Origin: an uncultured Porphyromonadaceae bacterium
GTDB taxonomy: Bacteria; Bacteroidota; Bacteroidia; Bacteroidales; Muribaculaceae
NCBI GenBank assembly: GCA_937989585.1
Contig: CALKRW010000023.1
Location: 1 to 52,442 of the forward strand
Direction of reading: 5' to 3'
Length of the DNA: 52,442 nucleotides
This document shows positions 15,986 through 24,424 of this stretch, piece after piece. Numbering within the stretch: position 1 is the first letter of the stretch; the number at the start of each line of letters is the position of its first letter. The translations under genes were made by a program, and so were the position numbers. The notes below the pieces were generated by a model, which was not told the origin of the DNA, searched no databases, and was given only the letters and a program-made list of their open reading frames with translations.

Positions 15986-16915
15986 TTATTTTTTTGTGGT
16001 TTTCTTCGAAGAGGAAGTTTTTGAGGTCTTCGATGATTTGGAGGTAGAGGATTTTTTGGATGACTTGCTCGATTTGGATTTCTTGGTCGAGGAAGTCTTT
16101 GATGTTGGCTTGTCGGCTTTAGGCTGTTCCTGAACCAGAGAATATCCGTCCTGCTGGCATCTCTTCTCCATTCTGCCAATTCGTTTCTCGATCTCGGGAT
16201 GAGAGGAGAAAAGTTGGTTGATAGGATTGTTCTGTGTAGAGCCGGATGCTTTCTCGAGTTGCTGAAGTTTCTGGAAAGCAAACACCATGGCGGCAGGATT
16301 CTTGCCGTTGGACTTCAGGAAGTCATAGCCATAGTCATCGGCATTGTTTTCCTGCTTCTGTGAGAACTTGGCGGTAGCAAGAGCATCCCCGAGTTTGCCG
16401 AGTTGCGAGTCGGTCAAGGCTGCTACGGTGCCATTGGTTGATGCTATGCCGTCTTTCAATGCCGAGTTGACAAGGGCCTGCTTGAATGCATTCTTCGAGT
16501 CCTTGTGTGCCACGTGACCGATTTCGTGACCGATGACACCGAGAACCTCATTGTCGGTCATTGTGTCCATAAGTCCCGAATAGACGCGTACAGAACCGTC
16601 CGCACATGCGAAGGCATTTACCTCATCGGTGAGATAGACCTTGAAGTTCAAGGGAATACCCTCAACGGATGTTAGACCTTGTGTCAGTTTGGCGAGACGG
16701 ATCGTGTATGGACTGTCATCTGGTGCGACTTTGTTTTTGCTGTCGGAATCGGCTATATACTCTTTGACATAGGAAATTACCTGCGCGTCACTGAGGGTTG
16801 CGGCCTGAATGAGCTTAGCGCCTCCCTGCATAAGGCGTCCGATATTGAACTGGGCATTCGCGGCAGGTGAACAAAGCGCGATAGCGCATATTACCGGTAT
16901 GAGAATCTTTTTCAT
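15986..16915 (-). CDS. periplasmic M48 metalloprotease with a Lys/Ser-rich tail
   Basis: This 309-residue protein has a signal peptide (MKKILIPVICAIALCSPAANA). The zinc motif HEIGH is at 130-134, with the third ligand probably Glu189 in the QENNADDYGYDF segment, as in LoiP/YcaL and BepA-type M48C peptidases. These act in envelope protein quality control. Residues 1-260 form the usual protease; the last 44 (about 266-309) are a low-complexity Lys/Ser/Thr tail with no fold, which could bind polyanions such as LPS, teichoic-like glycans or nucleic acid, or contact peptidoglycan. The neighbouring lptB fits an outer-membrane maintenance role. It lies 6 bases before nadE. A cysteine in the signal region (residue 15) is not in a good lipobox. 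Confidence 0.9.
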   Translation of the reverse strand: MKKILIPVICAIALCSPAANAQFNIGRLMQGGAKLIQAATLSDAQVISYVKEYIADSDSKNKVAPDDSPYTIRLAKLTQGLTSVEGIPLNFKVYLTDEVNAFACADGSVRVYSGLMDTMTDNEVLGVIGHEIGHVAHKDSKNAFKQALVNSALKDGIASTNGTVAALTDSQLGKLGDALATAKFSQKQENNADDYGYDFLKSNGKNPAAMVFAFQKLQQLEKASGSTQNNPINQLFSSHPEIEKRIGRMEKRCQQDGYSLVQEQPKADKPTSKTSSTKKSKSSKSSKKSSTSKSSKTSKTSSSKKTTKK

Positions 16916-16953
16916 AAATCAATGTGTCTTGTGTGTTAGTTGCAGAACCTTAA

Positions 16954-17829
16954 TCAGTCAAACTTCTTGCGGCGGAAAACGAAGTTTCGGCCAAGATACT
17001 TTTCTCTTACAACAGGGTTTTCGGCAAGTTGTTCGGACGTCCCCTGGAAAAGTATACGTCCTTCGAAGAGAAGGTAGGCACGGTCGGTGATAGACAGTGT
17101 CTCGGGGGCGTTATGGTCGGTGATGAGTATTCCTATATTCTTTTCTTTCAGTTTGTATACAACGGACTGGATGTCCTCCACGGCGATAGGGTCGACGCCG
17201 GCGAACGGCTCGTCAAGCATGATGAACTTTGGGTCGATGGCAAGACAGCGTGCAATCTCGGTGCGTCGGCGCTCGCCGCCGGAAAGACGGTCGCCAAGAT
17301 TCTTGCGCACTTTCTGGAGATTGAACTCACTGATAAGTGTCTCGAGTTTCTCACGCTGGTAATCCTTGGGCTTGTCCGTCATCTGGAGTACAGCCCGAAT
17401 GTTATCCTCGACAGACAGTTTGCGGAAGACTGAGGCTTCCTGGGCAAGATAGCCGATGCCCTTGCGGGCGCGTTTGTAAACCGGGAAACTGGTGATTTCG
17501 GTCTTGTCCAGAAAAATACGCCCGCTGTTGGGTCGGATTAGCCCTGTTGTCATATAGAAGGTTGTGGTCTTTCCTGCGCCGTTAGGGCCAAGCAGGCCAA
17601 CAATTTCTCCTTGCGTAACGTCAATCGAGACGTGGTCCACGACAGTTCGCTTACCATATATTTTAACAAGATTGTCGGTGCGAAGAACCATCTTATCGGG
17701 TTCGGACTGCTCATCGGTATGGATGGTTTCTTCCGGAAGATCTGCCTCCGGAAGTTCTGGTGCGGGAACAATATCCTGAACGTCAGTCTTGTCGCGATGG
17801 TTAAAGTCAAGTTTGAAAGATAATCCCAT
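16954..17829 (-). CDS. lptB: LPS export ABC transporter ATP-binding protein LptB
   Basis: LptB drives lipopolysaccharide extraction from the inner membrane with LptF/G. Motifs present: Walker A LLGPNGAGKTTTFYM, the GLIRPNSGRIFLD segment typical of LptB, a Q-loop (LAQEASVFRKLSV), the signature LSGGERRRTEIARCLA, Walker B IMLDEPFAGVDP and the switch His in ITDHNAPETLSI. The protein has 291 residues, with an acidic, Pro-rich extension of about 46 residues ahead of the usual start (MVLRTDNLVKIYGK). The internal ATG at 17691 would give a standard 245-residue protein, so the long start at 17829 is uncertain. The gap to udk upstream is 38 bases. Confidence 0.93.
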   Translation of the reverse strand: MGLSFKLDFNHRDKTDVQDIVPAPELPEADLPEETIHTDEQSEPDKMVLRTDNLVKIYGKRTVVDHVSIDVTQGEIVGLLGPNGAGKTTTFYMTTGLIRPNSGRIFLDKTEITSFPVYKRARKGIGYLAQEASVFRKLSVEDNIRAVLQMTDKPKDYQREKLETLISEFNLQKVRKNLGDRLSGGERRRTEIARCLAIDPKFIMLDEPFAGVDPIAVEDIQSVVYKLKEKNIGILITDHNAPETLSITDRAYLLFEGRILFQGTSEQLAENPVVREKYLGRNFVFRRKKFD

Positions 17830-17867
17830 TAATAAACAGTGTTAACTTTTTATAATGCAGAATAGAA

Positions 17868-18479
17868 TCAGTGGCTGAGACGACTGCCGATGTAATCGGT
17901 GAGCAGGCGTATTGCCACGGTGTTGCTTCCGCCTTGCGGGACAATAAGGTCAGCGAAACGCTTTGAGGGCTCGATATGCTGGCAGTGCATGGGCTTCAGT
18001 ACTTCCTGATAGCGGTCGATGACCATCTGGGGAGTGCGTCCGCGCTGGATGCAGTCACGCGCTATGACACGGATCAGCCGGTCATCGGCATCGGCGTCTA
18101 CGAAAACCTTGACGTCCATCATGTCTCGCAGTTCGGCTTCGCACAGTACAAGAATACCCTCTATGATGACTACATCAACCGGGTCGACTCTTACAGTTTC
18201 AGGCTGGCGTGTACAGGTCAGATAGGAATATGTAGGCATCTCTATGGCCTTGCCTTCCTTCAACTGTTTCAGGTGTTCGACAAGAAGAGGCCATTCTATT
18301 GCGGCAGGTTCATCGAAATTGATTTTCTGACGGTCTTCAGGCGGGATGTGAGACGAATCCTTATAATATGAGTCCTGAGGAATGACGGCAACTTCTCCGG
18401 CCGGGAAACTGTCGACTATTTTATTGACTACCGTGGTCTTGCCTGAGCCGGTACCTCCGGCTATTCCGATGATGAGCAT
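17868..18479 (-). CDS. udk: uridine/cytidine kinase
   Basis: It phosphorylates uridine and cytidine in pyrimidine salvage. The P-loop GGTGSGKT is at residues 8-15; SYYKDSSHIPPEDRQKINFDEPAAIEWPL is the characteristic substrate region, followed by YLTCTRQPETVRVDPVDVVIIEGIL and the RDCIQRGRTPQ lid. At 203 residues it is complete for bacterial Udk (about 205-215). It is probably the first gene of the minus-strand run. The strong hairpin at 18521-18578 lies just upstream and should end the previous transcript, so a udk promoter is expected between 18480 and 18520, though I could not identify a perfect one. Confidence 0.93.
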   Translation of the reverse strand: MLIIGIAGGTGSGKTTVVNKIVDSFPAGEVAVIPQDSYYKDSSHIPPEDRQKINFDEPAAIEWPLLVEHLKQLKEGKAIEMPTYSYLTCTRQPETVRVDPVDVVIIEGILVLCEAELRDMMDVKVFVDADADDRLIRVIARDCIQRGRTPQMVIDRYQEVLKPMHCQHIEPSKRFADLIVPQGGSNTVAIRLLTDYIGSRLSH

Positions 18480-18520
18480 ATGCTAAAAACTTAAGGTTCA
18501 AATTGTTATAAAAGCAAAAA

Positions 18521-18578
18521 AGTTGGGTCCGCCTTTATTGCCACGAAGTTACAAAAAATCCGGCAAAGCGACCCAACT
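18521..18578. terminator. long inverted repeat acting as terminator after the GH28 gene
   Basis: AGTTGGGTC (18521-18529) pairs perfectly with GACCCAACT (18570-18578), and further inside TTGCC (18538-18542) pairs with GGCAA (18562-18566). The minus-strand read-out is followed by TTTTTTGCTTTT and the plus-strand one by a T-rich stretch, so it can terminate in both directions. On the minus strand it ends the mutS2-GH28 transcript. The rest of 18480-18669 shows nothing else I can name. Confidence 0.65.
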
Positions 18579-18669
18579 ATATTCTTATTTTTTAACGGTC
18601 AGAGTACCGACATAAACGGATATTCCGGCGAAACACCGGCCGGACGGTCGGAATCTTTAATTCAAGATA

Positions 18670-20007
18670 TCATTTTTTCTCTGATTTCAGTTTTGCTCCG
18701 ACATTTTCGTCAGCGGTTTCAATTACAGGCGCTTTCCCGTTGACAAGGACATTGGTGAGTTTCACAGTCGGATAGTTGCAACGGAAAAGGTCGTTCTTGG
18801 CCTTGACGTTAACATTGGAGATGGTGAAATTCTCGACGGTGTCGTCGGGATTGGCTGCAACGGCACCAAGGGTCTTGCAGTCGCCTGTCACATTGTTGAT
18901 GGAGATATTGCGTACTATGCCTACAGGACGTTCGTCGCTGCCTTCGAGAGTGAAGAACTGTTTCCAGGGAAGAACCTCGACAAGTGTACCGAATTTGCCG
19001 GATATGCCGTCAACATGGATGTTCTCGTAAATCTGCCATGTGTCCGGACGCATCTTCATGCGCAGTACCGCGCAATTTGTCTCAAGGCGGCAGTTGCGGA
19101 GGATTACACCGTTTGCATGGATGCATTCGCTGCCTAATGTGAGGACACCATGTAGATTGGGACCGAAAGTACAGTTCTCGACAAGGATGTCGGTTACGCT
19201 GTCATTTTCATATGAACGGTTAGAATATACACCCTTGCCGCCTTTGAGGCAGACGCCGTCGTCGTCACAGTTGAGGTAGCAGCCGCGGATAGTCACACGA
19301 TGGCAGCCGTCAAGGTCGATGGCATCGGAGGATGGAGCCCGTACCGGTTCGCGTGGAGCCGTGATAGCGCAGTTCTCGATGAGAAGGTCGTTGCAACGGT
19401 AGAAATGTGTTGTCCAGAAGGCAGAGTTCTTGAAGTGAACGCCACTCAATGTGGCATTGTCGCAACCCCAGAGGAAAACGAGGCGGGGACGGTGTACCTC
19501 AAGATTGGTCCATTTTTTCTTCTCAGCCTTTTTCTGCTTGACATTATCCCAGAACTGGTTCCAGAATTTCAGTGCGTTGCCGTTTACCGTGCCTTTGCCG
19601 GAAATCTTGAAGTTATCGACATGGTATGCGTTAATCAGTGCGGCGTAATAGTATATGCTGCGGCCTTCCATGCGCGAGGGAATCAACGGGTAGTTCTCGA
19701 TTTCATCGGAACCTTTTATGACTGCCCCTTCCTCAAGATACAGGCTTGTGCCGGGCTTGAAGAAAAGCGCGCCCGTGAGGAAGGTACCTCTAGGAACAAC
19801 AATCTCGCCTCCGCCCTGTTCCTCGGCGAGGTCAATGACTGACTGGATTGCGGAAGTCTGGAGAATGGTACTGTCCTTTGCAACACCATAATCAGTGATT
19901 GTGTACTGTTTGGTCGTTGTCTGGCTGTCGGTGGCATTCGCAAGCAATGATGAATGCGGAACCAAAGCGGTGAGGACGGTGCTCAGTGCGATAAAACGTA
20001 AATTCAT
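18670..20007 (-). CDS. secreted glycoside hydrolase family 28 (polygalacturonase-like)
   Basis: This 445-residue protein has a signal peptide (MNLRFIALSTVLTALVPHSSLLA) and a right-handed beta-helix pattern. It opens with TDYGVAKDS and a GGGEIVVPRGTFLTGAL segment typical of GH28. The active-site region is SSDAIDLDGCHRVTIRGCYLNCDDDGVCLKGG, which holds the Asp and Asp-Asp residues of the family (normally DGID...DDC/AIK), followed by LHGVLTLGSE. Members hydrolyse alpha-galacturonide or related linkages in pectins, often exo-acting in Bacteroidales. No SusC/SusD pair or other pectin gene is nearby; the neighbour is mutS2, whose stop lies 33 bases upstream. It may therefore be a stand-alone gene read through from mutS2. 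Confidence 0.88.
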   Translation of the reverse strand: MNLRFIALSTVLTALVPHSSLLANATDSQTTTKQYTITDYGVAKDSTILQTSAIQSVIDLAEEQGGGEIVVPRGTFLTGALFFKPGTSLYLEEGAVIKGSDEIENYPLIPSRMEGRSIYYYAALINAYHVDNFKISGKGTVNGNALKFWNQFWDNVKQKKAEKKKWTNLEVHRPRLVFLWGCDNATLSGVHFKNSAFWTTHFYRCNDLLIENCAITAPREPVRAPSSDAIDLDGCHRVTIRGCYLNCDDDGVCLKGGKGVYSNRSYENDSVTDILVENCTFGPNLHGVLTLGSECIHANGVILRNCRLETNCAVLRMKMRPDTWQIYENIHVDGISGKFGTLVEVLPWKQFFTLEGSDERPVGIVRNISINNVTGDCKTLGAVAANPDDTVENFTISNVNVKAKNDLFRCNYPTVKLTNVLVNGKAPVIETADENVGAKLKSEKK

Positions 20008-20040
20008 GGAATAATAAATTAGGATAATTATAAGATTGAT

Positions 20041-22548
20041 TTATTCAAGTTCGGCAACAGTGATTCCGGCTCCGCCGAAACGAACATCCTCGTCATGGAA
20101 GTCGCGGACGGATGGAATTGTGGCAAGGTACTGGCGTGTGGCCTGTCGCAAGGCGCCTGTTCCTGTTCCGTGCAATATTCGTACACGCGGAATGGCGAAT
20201 TGCGTGGCATCGTCGATGAAATAGGTTATTGCCTGTAGCGCCTCTTCGGCACGGAAACCGCGAACATCAAGTTCCGGCTTGAAATTGAGTTGGCGTGAAC
20301 GGTGTGTGTCGGAGATTTCTGAGGACACTCTGTCGGGTTTGGCTTTGCGCGGTTGGCGTATGGTTGCGGAAAGACGTTTCAGGGGCACAGTCATTTTCAG
20401 GCCGCCGAAGGCCACCTGCGCCTTGTTGCCTGAAATCTCCATGATTGTTCCGACTTCTCCGGCATTGTCCAGAAGGACATTTGACCCGACAGCCAATTCC
20501 GGTTCTTTGGGCTTGGAAGGCGCGACATTTGGCGCGGTTTTTTTCTTCTTTTTGCTTTTGCGAAGTTCTTTAGGCAAGGAAGGAATGACATTGCCATTGT
20601 CTCTTTCAGCGGATTCGAGTTCGTTGCGGAATTCAGAGAGTTGGCCGCGCAGGATCTTGGTAGCCTCTTTGTCGGCCTGGGCCTCGCGAATTTCACGTAT
20701 TGTCCGCTCGACCGCGGCGTTACTTTCGTCAACTATGCGTTTTGCCTCCTCGCGTGCCTGCTCAATGATTTCGCGGCGACGTGAGCGGAGGTCGTCAGCA
20801 TCGTTTTCGAGACGGGAAATCGTGTCCTCAAGATGCTTGTTGCGCAGGCGTATGTTTTCGCGCTTGTTTTCCCAGTATCGTTTGTCGCGTGCTATGTCAA
20901 GAAGATATTTGTCAATATTCACATAGTCCGAGCCGACAATCTCACCGGCACGGTCGATGATTTCAGCGGGAAGTCCGGTTTTCCTTGCAATCTCGATTGC
21001 GAATGAACTTCCGGGATGACCTATCGACAATTTGAAAAGAGGAGCCATTTTCTGGCGGTCGTATAGCATGGAAGCGTTTATCATGCCGGGAGTATCGTCG
21101 GCAAGCGCCTTGAGATTCTGGTAGTGTGTAGTCACCACGCCCCACATGCCTTTGCGGTTGAAAGCCTCCAGCAGAGCCTGCGCAAGGGCACCGCCAATCT
21201 GTGGCTCTGTACCGGATCCCATCTCGTCGGCGAGGAAAAGAGTCTTTTTGTCACCGAACTCCATGAAATAGCGCATATTGCGCAGATGTGAAGAGTATGT
21301 CGACAGGTCATCGTCGATTGATTGGTCATCGCCGATGTCAATGAAAATATTGTCCATGATTTTCAGCGAAGAGTCTGTGCCGAAAGTCGGCAGAATTCCA
21401 CACTGCGCCATATACTGGACTATGGCCACAGTTTTGAGTGCAACCGATTTGCCGCCTGCATTAGGCCCTGAGATGATGACAATCCTGCCTTGGTTCTCGC
21501 CATCACCCATATTTAGGTCAAGAGGTATTATTTCGCGGTTCTGAGAGCGAAGATGCAGCATCAGAACCGGATGAACCGCTTTTCTCCATTCGAAACTGCC
21601 GTTCCTGGCGAATCTGGGCATCTGTGCTCCGGTGTCAAGCGCGAATGTCGCTTTGGAGGCGATAAAGTCAAAGCGACCGAGAATAGAGTAGGTAACATAC
21701 AGGGCCGGGACGTATGGACGAATCTGATTGGCAGTCTCAATCAGAAGACGGACAATTTCACGTCTTTCCTCAATCTCAAGTTCTCGTGAGTGATTGCTGA
21801 GTTCGACGATCTCGGCAGGTTCAATGAAAATTGTTTTGCCCGAGGCGCTTTGGTCATGTACTATTCCTGAAATGGATCGTTTGTTCATTGGAGCGACGGG
21901 AATGACGAGGCGTCCGTCTCGAACAGAAGGTGCCGTGTCGGCTTCAAGGACTCCGTCGGCTATGCCTTTCTGCACGACCTTCCGCATAGCCGATGATATC
22001 CGCCGTGCTATGGTAGACATTTCCGAGCGAATGTGCGCCAGTTCCGGGGAGGCATTGTCACGTACATTTCCGTTGTCATCAACTAGTCGGGAGATTGTAC
22101 GTACGACCTCTGGCGCCGCTTCAAGATCAGATGCCATTGTGGCGAGAAGCGGGTATTTCCGTGCATTGGAGTCCTTTCCGCCGTTTTCTTCTTTCTCAAA
22201 ATAAACCTTGATCTGGGCGGCGGTCCTGAGGGAGAGGGAGATCGCACGAAGTTCGGATATCTCGGCGAACATGCCTTCAACCTCAATTTTCCTTAACCAT
22301 GGAGAAGCGTCCACAATACCTGTGAACTGAACGGGATGTTCGCCGGAAAGCACACCTGTCATCTCATGGACACGAGACAATTCATCGGATACTTCACGCC
22401 AGTCGGAAGTCCATCTCATCTCCATGGCAAGAGCGCGGCCCTGGGGGGATATGCATCCGTCTGCTATAATTCCCCGTACAATGTCAAATCCAATCTTTTC
22501 TTCTATGGTCGAAGGGTAAATCATATTATGTATACAGGCTACTGTCAC
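20041..22548 (-). CDS. mutS2: endonuclease MutS2
   Basis: MutS2 is a MutS paralogue lacking the mismatch-recognition domain. Known roles are suppression of recombination and, in Bacillus, splitting of collided ribosomes. The 835 residues show the core and clamp helices, Walker A IISGPNAGGKSVALKT near 355-370, Walker B LFLADEMGSGTEPQIGG with the following DDQSIDDDLSTYSSHL region before it, a long charged coiled coil (about 510-640), a Lys-rich linker (KSKKKKKTAPN) and a C-terminal Smr nuclease domain with LDVRG and HGTGTGALR motifs (about 760-835). It has a textbook Bacteroidetes promoter at 22632-22662 and lies 33 bases ahead of the GH28 gene. Confidence 0.95.
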   Translation of the reverse strand: MTVACIHNMIYPSTIEEKIGFDIVRGIIADGCISPQGRALAMEMRWTSDWREVSDELSRVHEMTGVLSGEHPVQFTGIVDASPWLRKIEVEGMFAEISELRAISLSLRTAAQIKVYFEKEENGGKDSNARKYPLLATMASDLEAAPEVVRTISRLVDDNGNVRDNASPELAHIRSEMSTIARRISSAMRKVVQKGIADGVLEADTAPSVRDGRLVIPVAPMNKRSISGIVHDQSASGKTIFIEPAEIVELSNHSRELEIEERREIVRLLIETANQIRPYVPALYVTYSILGRFDFIASKATFALDTGAQMPRFARNGSFEWRKAVHPVLMLHLRSQNREIIPLDLNMGDGENQGRIVIISGPNAGGKSVALKTVAIVQYMAQCGILPTFGTDSSLKIMDNIFIDIGDDQSIDDDLSTYSSHLRNMRYFMEFGDKKTLFLADEMGSGTEPQIGGALAQALLEAFNRKGMWGVVTTHYQNLKALADDTPGMINASMLYDRQKMAPLFKLSIGHPGSSFAIEIARKTGLPAEIIDRAGEIVGSDYVNIDKYLLDIARDKRYWENKRENIRLRNKHLEDTISRLENDADDLRSRRREIIEQAREEAKRIVDESNAAVERTIREIREAQADKEATKILRGQLSEFRNELESAERDNGNVIPSLPKELRKSKKKKKTAPNVAPSKPKEPELAVGSNVLLDNAGEVGTIMEISGNKAQVAFGGLKMTVPLKRLSATIRQPRKAKPDRVSSEISDTHRSRQLNFKPELDVRGFRAEEALQAITYFIDDATQFAIPRVRILHGTGTGALRQATRQYLATIPSVRDFHDEDVRFGGAGITVAELE

Positions 22549-22631
22549 ATTAGTTGCGTATATATCAGTGATATGATGTTAACAGCAGTGTTAAAAGAAG
22601 CGTTTTTGTGATATATTTTCACAGTTCAATG

Positions 22632-22662
22632 CAAAATTACATAAAAAACTTAAACGCTCAAA
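22632..22662 (-). promoter_or_regulatory. promoter of mutS2
   Basis: On the minus strand TTTG (22662-22659), 19 bases, then TAATTTTG (22639-22632) match the Bacteroidetes consensus perfectly. The leader to the ATG at 22548 is about 80 bases. Confidence 0.8.
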
Positions 22663-22771
22663 ACGATTCACATTCCAAGGGGTTTTAAAGTTAAAGTAAG
22701 CGGTATGCCGGACAGCGGTCTGGCCCTACTGAAATGAATAACACGTTAAGAACTTTTATCTTTACAGAGCC

Positions 22772-23317
22772 ATGGCTAATACTAAATTTGAACAACAACT
22801 TGTGAGCATACAGCCGAACATGTATAACTTCGCATACATGCTCACTTCTAACCGCGACGATGCGAACGACCTTGTACAGGATACAATGCTCAAGGTGCTT
22901 TCCTCGGAAGACAAGTATGTCGATAATGTAAATTTCCGAGGCTGGGTACTGACCATCATGCGCAACATCTTTATCAATCAGTATCGCAAAATGGTTCGCA
23001 ACGCAACCGTTGTGGATACATCAACGGATCTATATCAGTTAAATCTACCTCAGGATTCTGGCCTTGAGACTCCGGAAGGCACTATTGCGGTTGTCGAGAT
23101 AAACCGTGCGCTCAATTCAATAGGTGATGATTACAGTGTCCCGTTCAGAATGCATCTCGCGGGATATAAATACATTGAGATTGCGCGTAAGGTCAATCTT
23201 CCGTTAGGCACCGTCAAGTCCCGTATTTTCTTTGCCCGAAAGCGGCTGCAGGTTGTTCTCGCGGATTTCAGGCAGTCTTCGGCTTCGGATTCCCATCCAC
23301 AGCGCCACAACCGCTGA
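22772..23317 (+). CDS. ECF-type RNA polymerase sigma factor
   Basis: A 181-residue sigma-70 family protein. Region 2 covers about residues 10-75 (YNFAYMLTSNRDDANDLVQDTMLKVL, then FRGWVLTIMRNIFINQYRK); region 4 covers about 115-170 (FRMHLAGYKYIEIARKVNLPLGTVKSRIFFARKRLQ). Region 3 is absent, as in all ECF factors. ECF factors normally have a membrane anti-sigma or FecR-type partner gene beside them; none is here, as the next gene is ftsY. Its control is therefore unclear. The start is ATG 22772, preceded by TATCTTTA at 22757-22764, which would leave almost no leader. Confidence 0.9.
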   Translation: MANTKFEQQLVSIQPNMYNFAYMLTSNRDDANDLVQDTMLKVLSSEDKYVDNVNFRGWVLTIMRNIFINQYRKMVRNATVVDTSTDLYQLNLPQDSGLETPEGTIAVVEINRALNSIGDDYSVPFRMHLAGYKYIEIARKVNLPLGTVKSRIFFARKRLQVVLADFRQSSASDSHPQRHNR

Positions 23318-23391
23318 TCGGCTATTGCAGTGATTTTTATTGTGGCCGTGATTTACCTTGGGTATTTCGCGGTTTATTGCAGAATTTGGTG

Positions 23392-23399
23392 TAACTTTG
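23392..23399 (+). promoter_or_regulatory. -7 promoter element before ftsY
   Basis: TAACTTTG followed by CAC matches the -7 form, 43 bases ahead of the ftsY ATG. The expected -33 TTTG is not present, so this is a partial promoter. It may drive the long collinear gene series that follows. Confidence 0.5.
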
Positions 23400-23442
23400 C
23401 ACATTAATTAAAATGCAAACAGAAAATAGTTATCACTGACAT

Positions 23443-24411
23443 ATGTTCAAGTTTTTTTCACGCAGCAAGAAAGAAACCCAGGAAACTCTTGACAAGGGTC
23501 TTGAGAAAACCAAAGAAGGATTCTTTTCAAAAATACGACGTGCCGTCGCCGGTCGATCAAAAGTCGATGAGGATTTTCTTGATGACCTTGAGGAGATATT
23601 CATTACATCAGATGTGGGGGCAGAGACTTCGCTGAAGATAATCGACCGTCTTCAGGAGCGTGTCGCCCGTGACAAGTTCATCAACACGGATGAACTTAAC
23701 GAAATACTCTATCAGGAAATATCTTCAATGCTTGCCGAGAATGAAGGTCCCGGAACTTCGGGCGACTTCTCTACCGCGCATGTCGAGGGACATCCTTATG
23801 TCATCATGGTAGTCGGCGTCAACGGTGTGGGCAAGACCACAACGATCGGAAAACTCGCGGCTCAGTTCAAGGCTGCCGGAAACAAAGTCGTACTTGGTGC
23901 AGCCGATACATTCCGTGCAGCCGCAATTGAGCAGCTAGAGGAGTGGGGACGCCGTGCCGGTGTCGAGGTAGTCAAACAGCAGCAAGGCTCCGATCCGGCG
24001 GCTGTTGCGTTCGACACATTGTCGAGGGCCAAGGCCCAGGGGGCGGACGTCGTTATAATAGATACCGCAGGTCGTCTGCACAACAAGGTCGGCCTGATGG
24101 ATGAGCTCTCAAAGATCAAGCGCGTTATGCAGCGTGTGGTTCCCGATGCGCCGAATGAGGTGCTCCTCGTGCTTGACGGCTCTACCGGACAGAATGCATT
24201 CGAGCAGGCAAGACAGTTCTCGCAGGCTACCCAGATCACAGGCCTTGTGATTACGAAACTCGACGGAACGGCCAAAGGAGGTGTCGTTATCGGTATCAGC
24301 GATCAGCTGGGAGTGCCTGTGCGCTATATAGGCCTGGGCGAGGGAATCGCGGATCTTCAGGTTTTTGACCGTCGCGACTTTGTCGAATCGCTATTCAAGC
24401 ACGCTAAATAA
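23443..24411 (+). CDS. ftsY: signal recognition particle receptor FtsY
   Basis: FtsY is the SRP GTPase that docks ribosome-nascent-chain complexes at the membrane translocon. G1 GVNGVGKT is near residues 126-133; the AADTFRAAAIEQL G2 segment, DTAGRLHNKVGLM (G3, near 206) and TKLDGTAKGG (G4, near 271) follow. The N domain is the short helical bundle before G1. The A domain is reduced to about 20 basic residues, so the length of 322 is typical of short FtsY. It is the first of a collinear set: rimO starts 13 bases after its stop. Confidence 0.97.
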   Translation: MFKFFSRSKKETQETLDKGLEKTKEGFFSKIRRAVAGRSKVDEDFLDDLEEIFITSDVGAETSLKIIDRLQERVARDKFINTDELNEILYQEISSMLAENEGPGTSGDFSTAHVEGHPYVIMVVGVNGVGKTTTIGKLAAQFKAAGNKVVLGAADTFRAAAIEQLEEWGRRAGVEVVKQQQGSDPAAVAFDTLSRAKAQGADVVIIDTAGRLHNKVGLMDELSKIKRVMQRVVPDAPNEVLLVLDGSTGQNAFEQARQFSQATQITGLVITKLDGTAKGGVVIGISDQLGVPVRYIGLGEGIADLQVFDRRDFVESLFKHAK

Positions 24412-24424
24412 GTTGGCATTTTTT

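Noticed and set aside
20007..20041. mutS2 and the GH28 gene as a functional pair
   Set aside because: The 33-base gap allows co-transcription, but DNA metabolism and pectin hydrolysis have no known link, so I make no functional claim.
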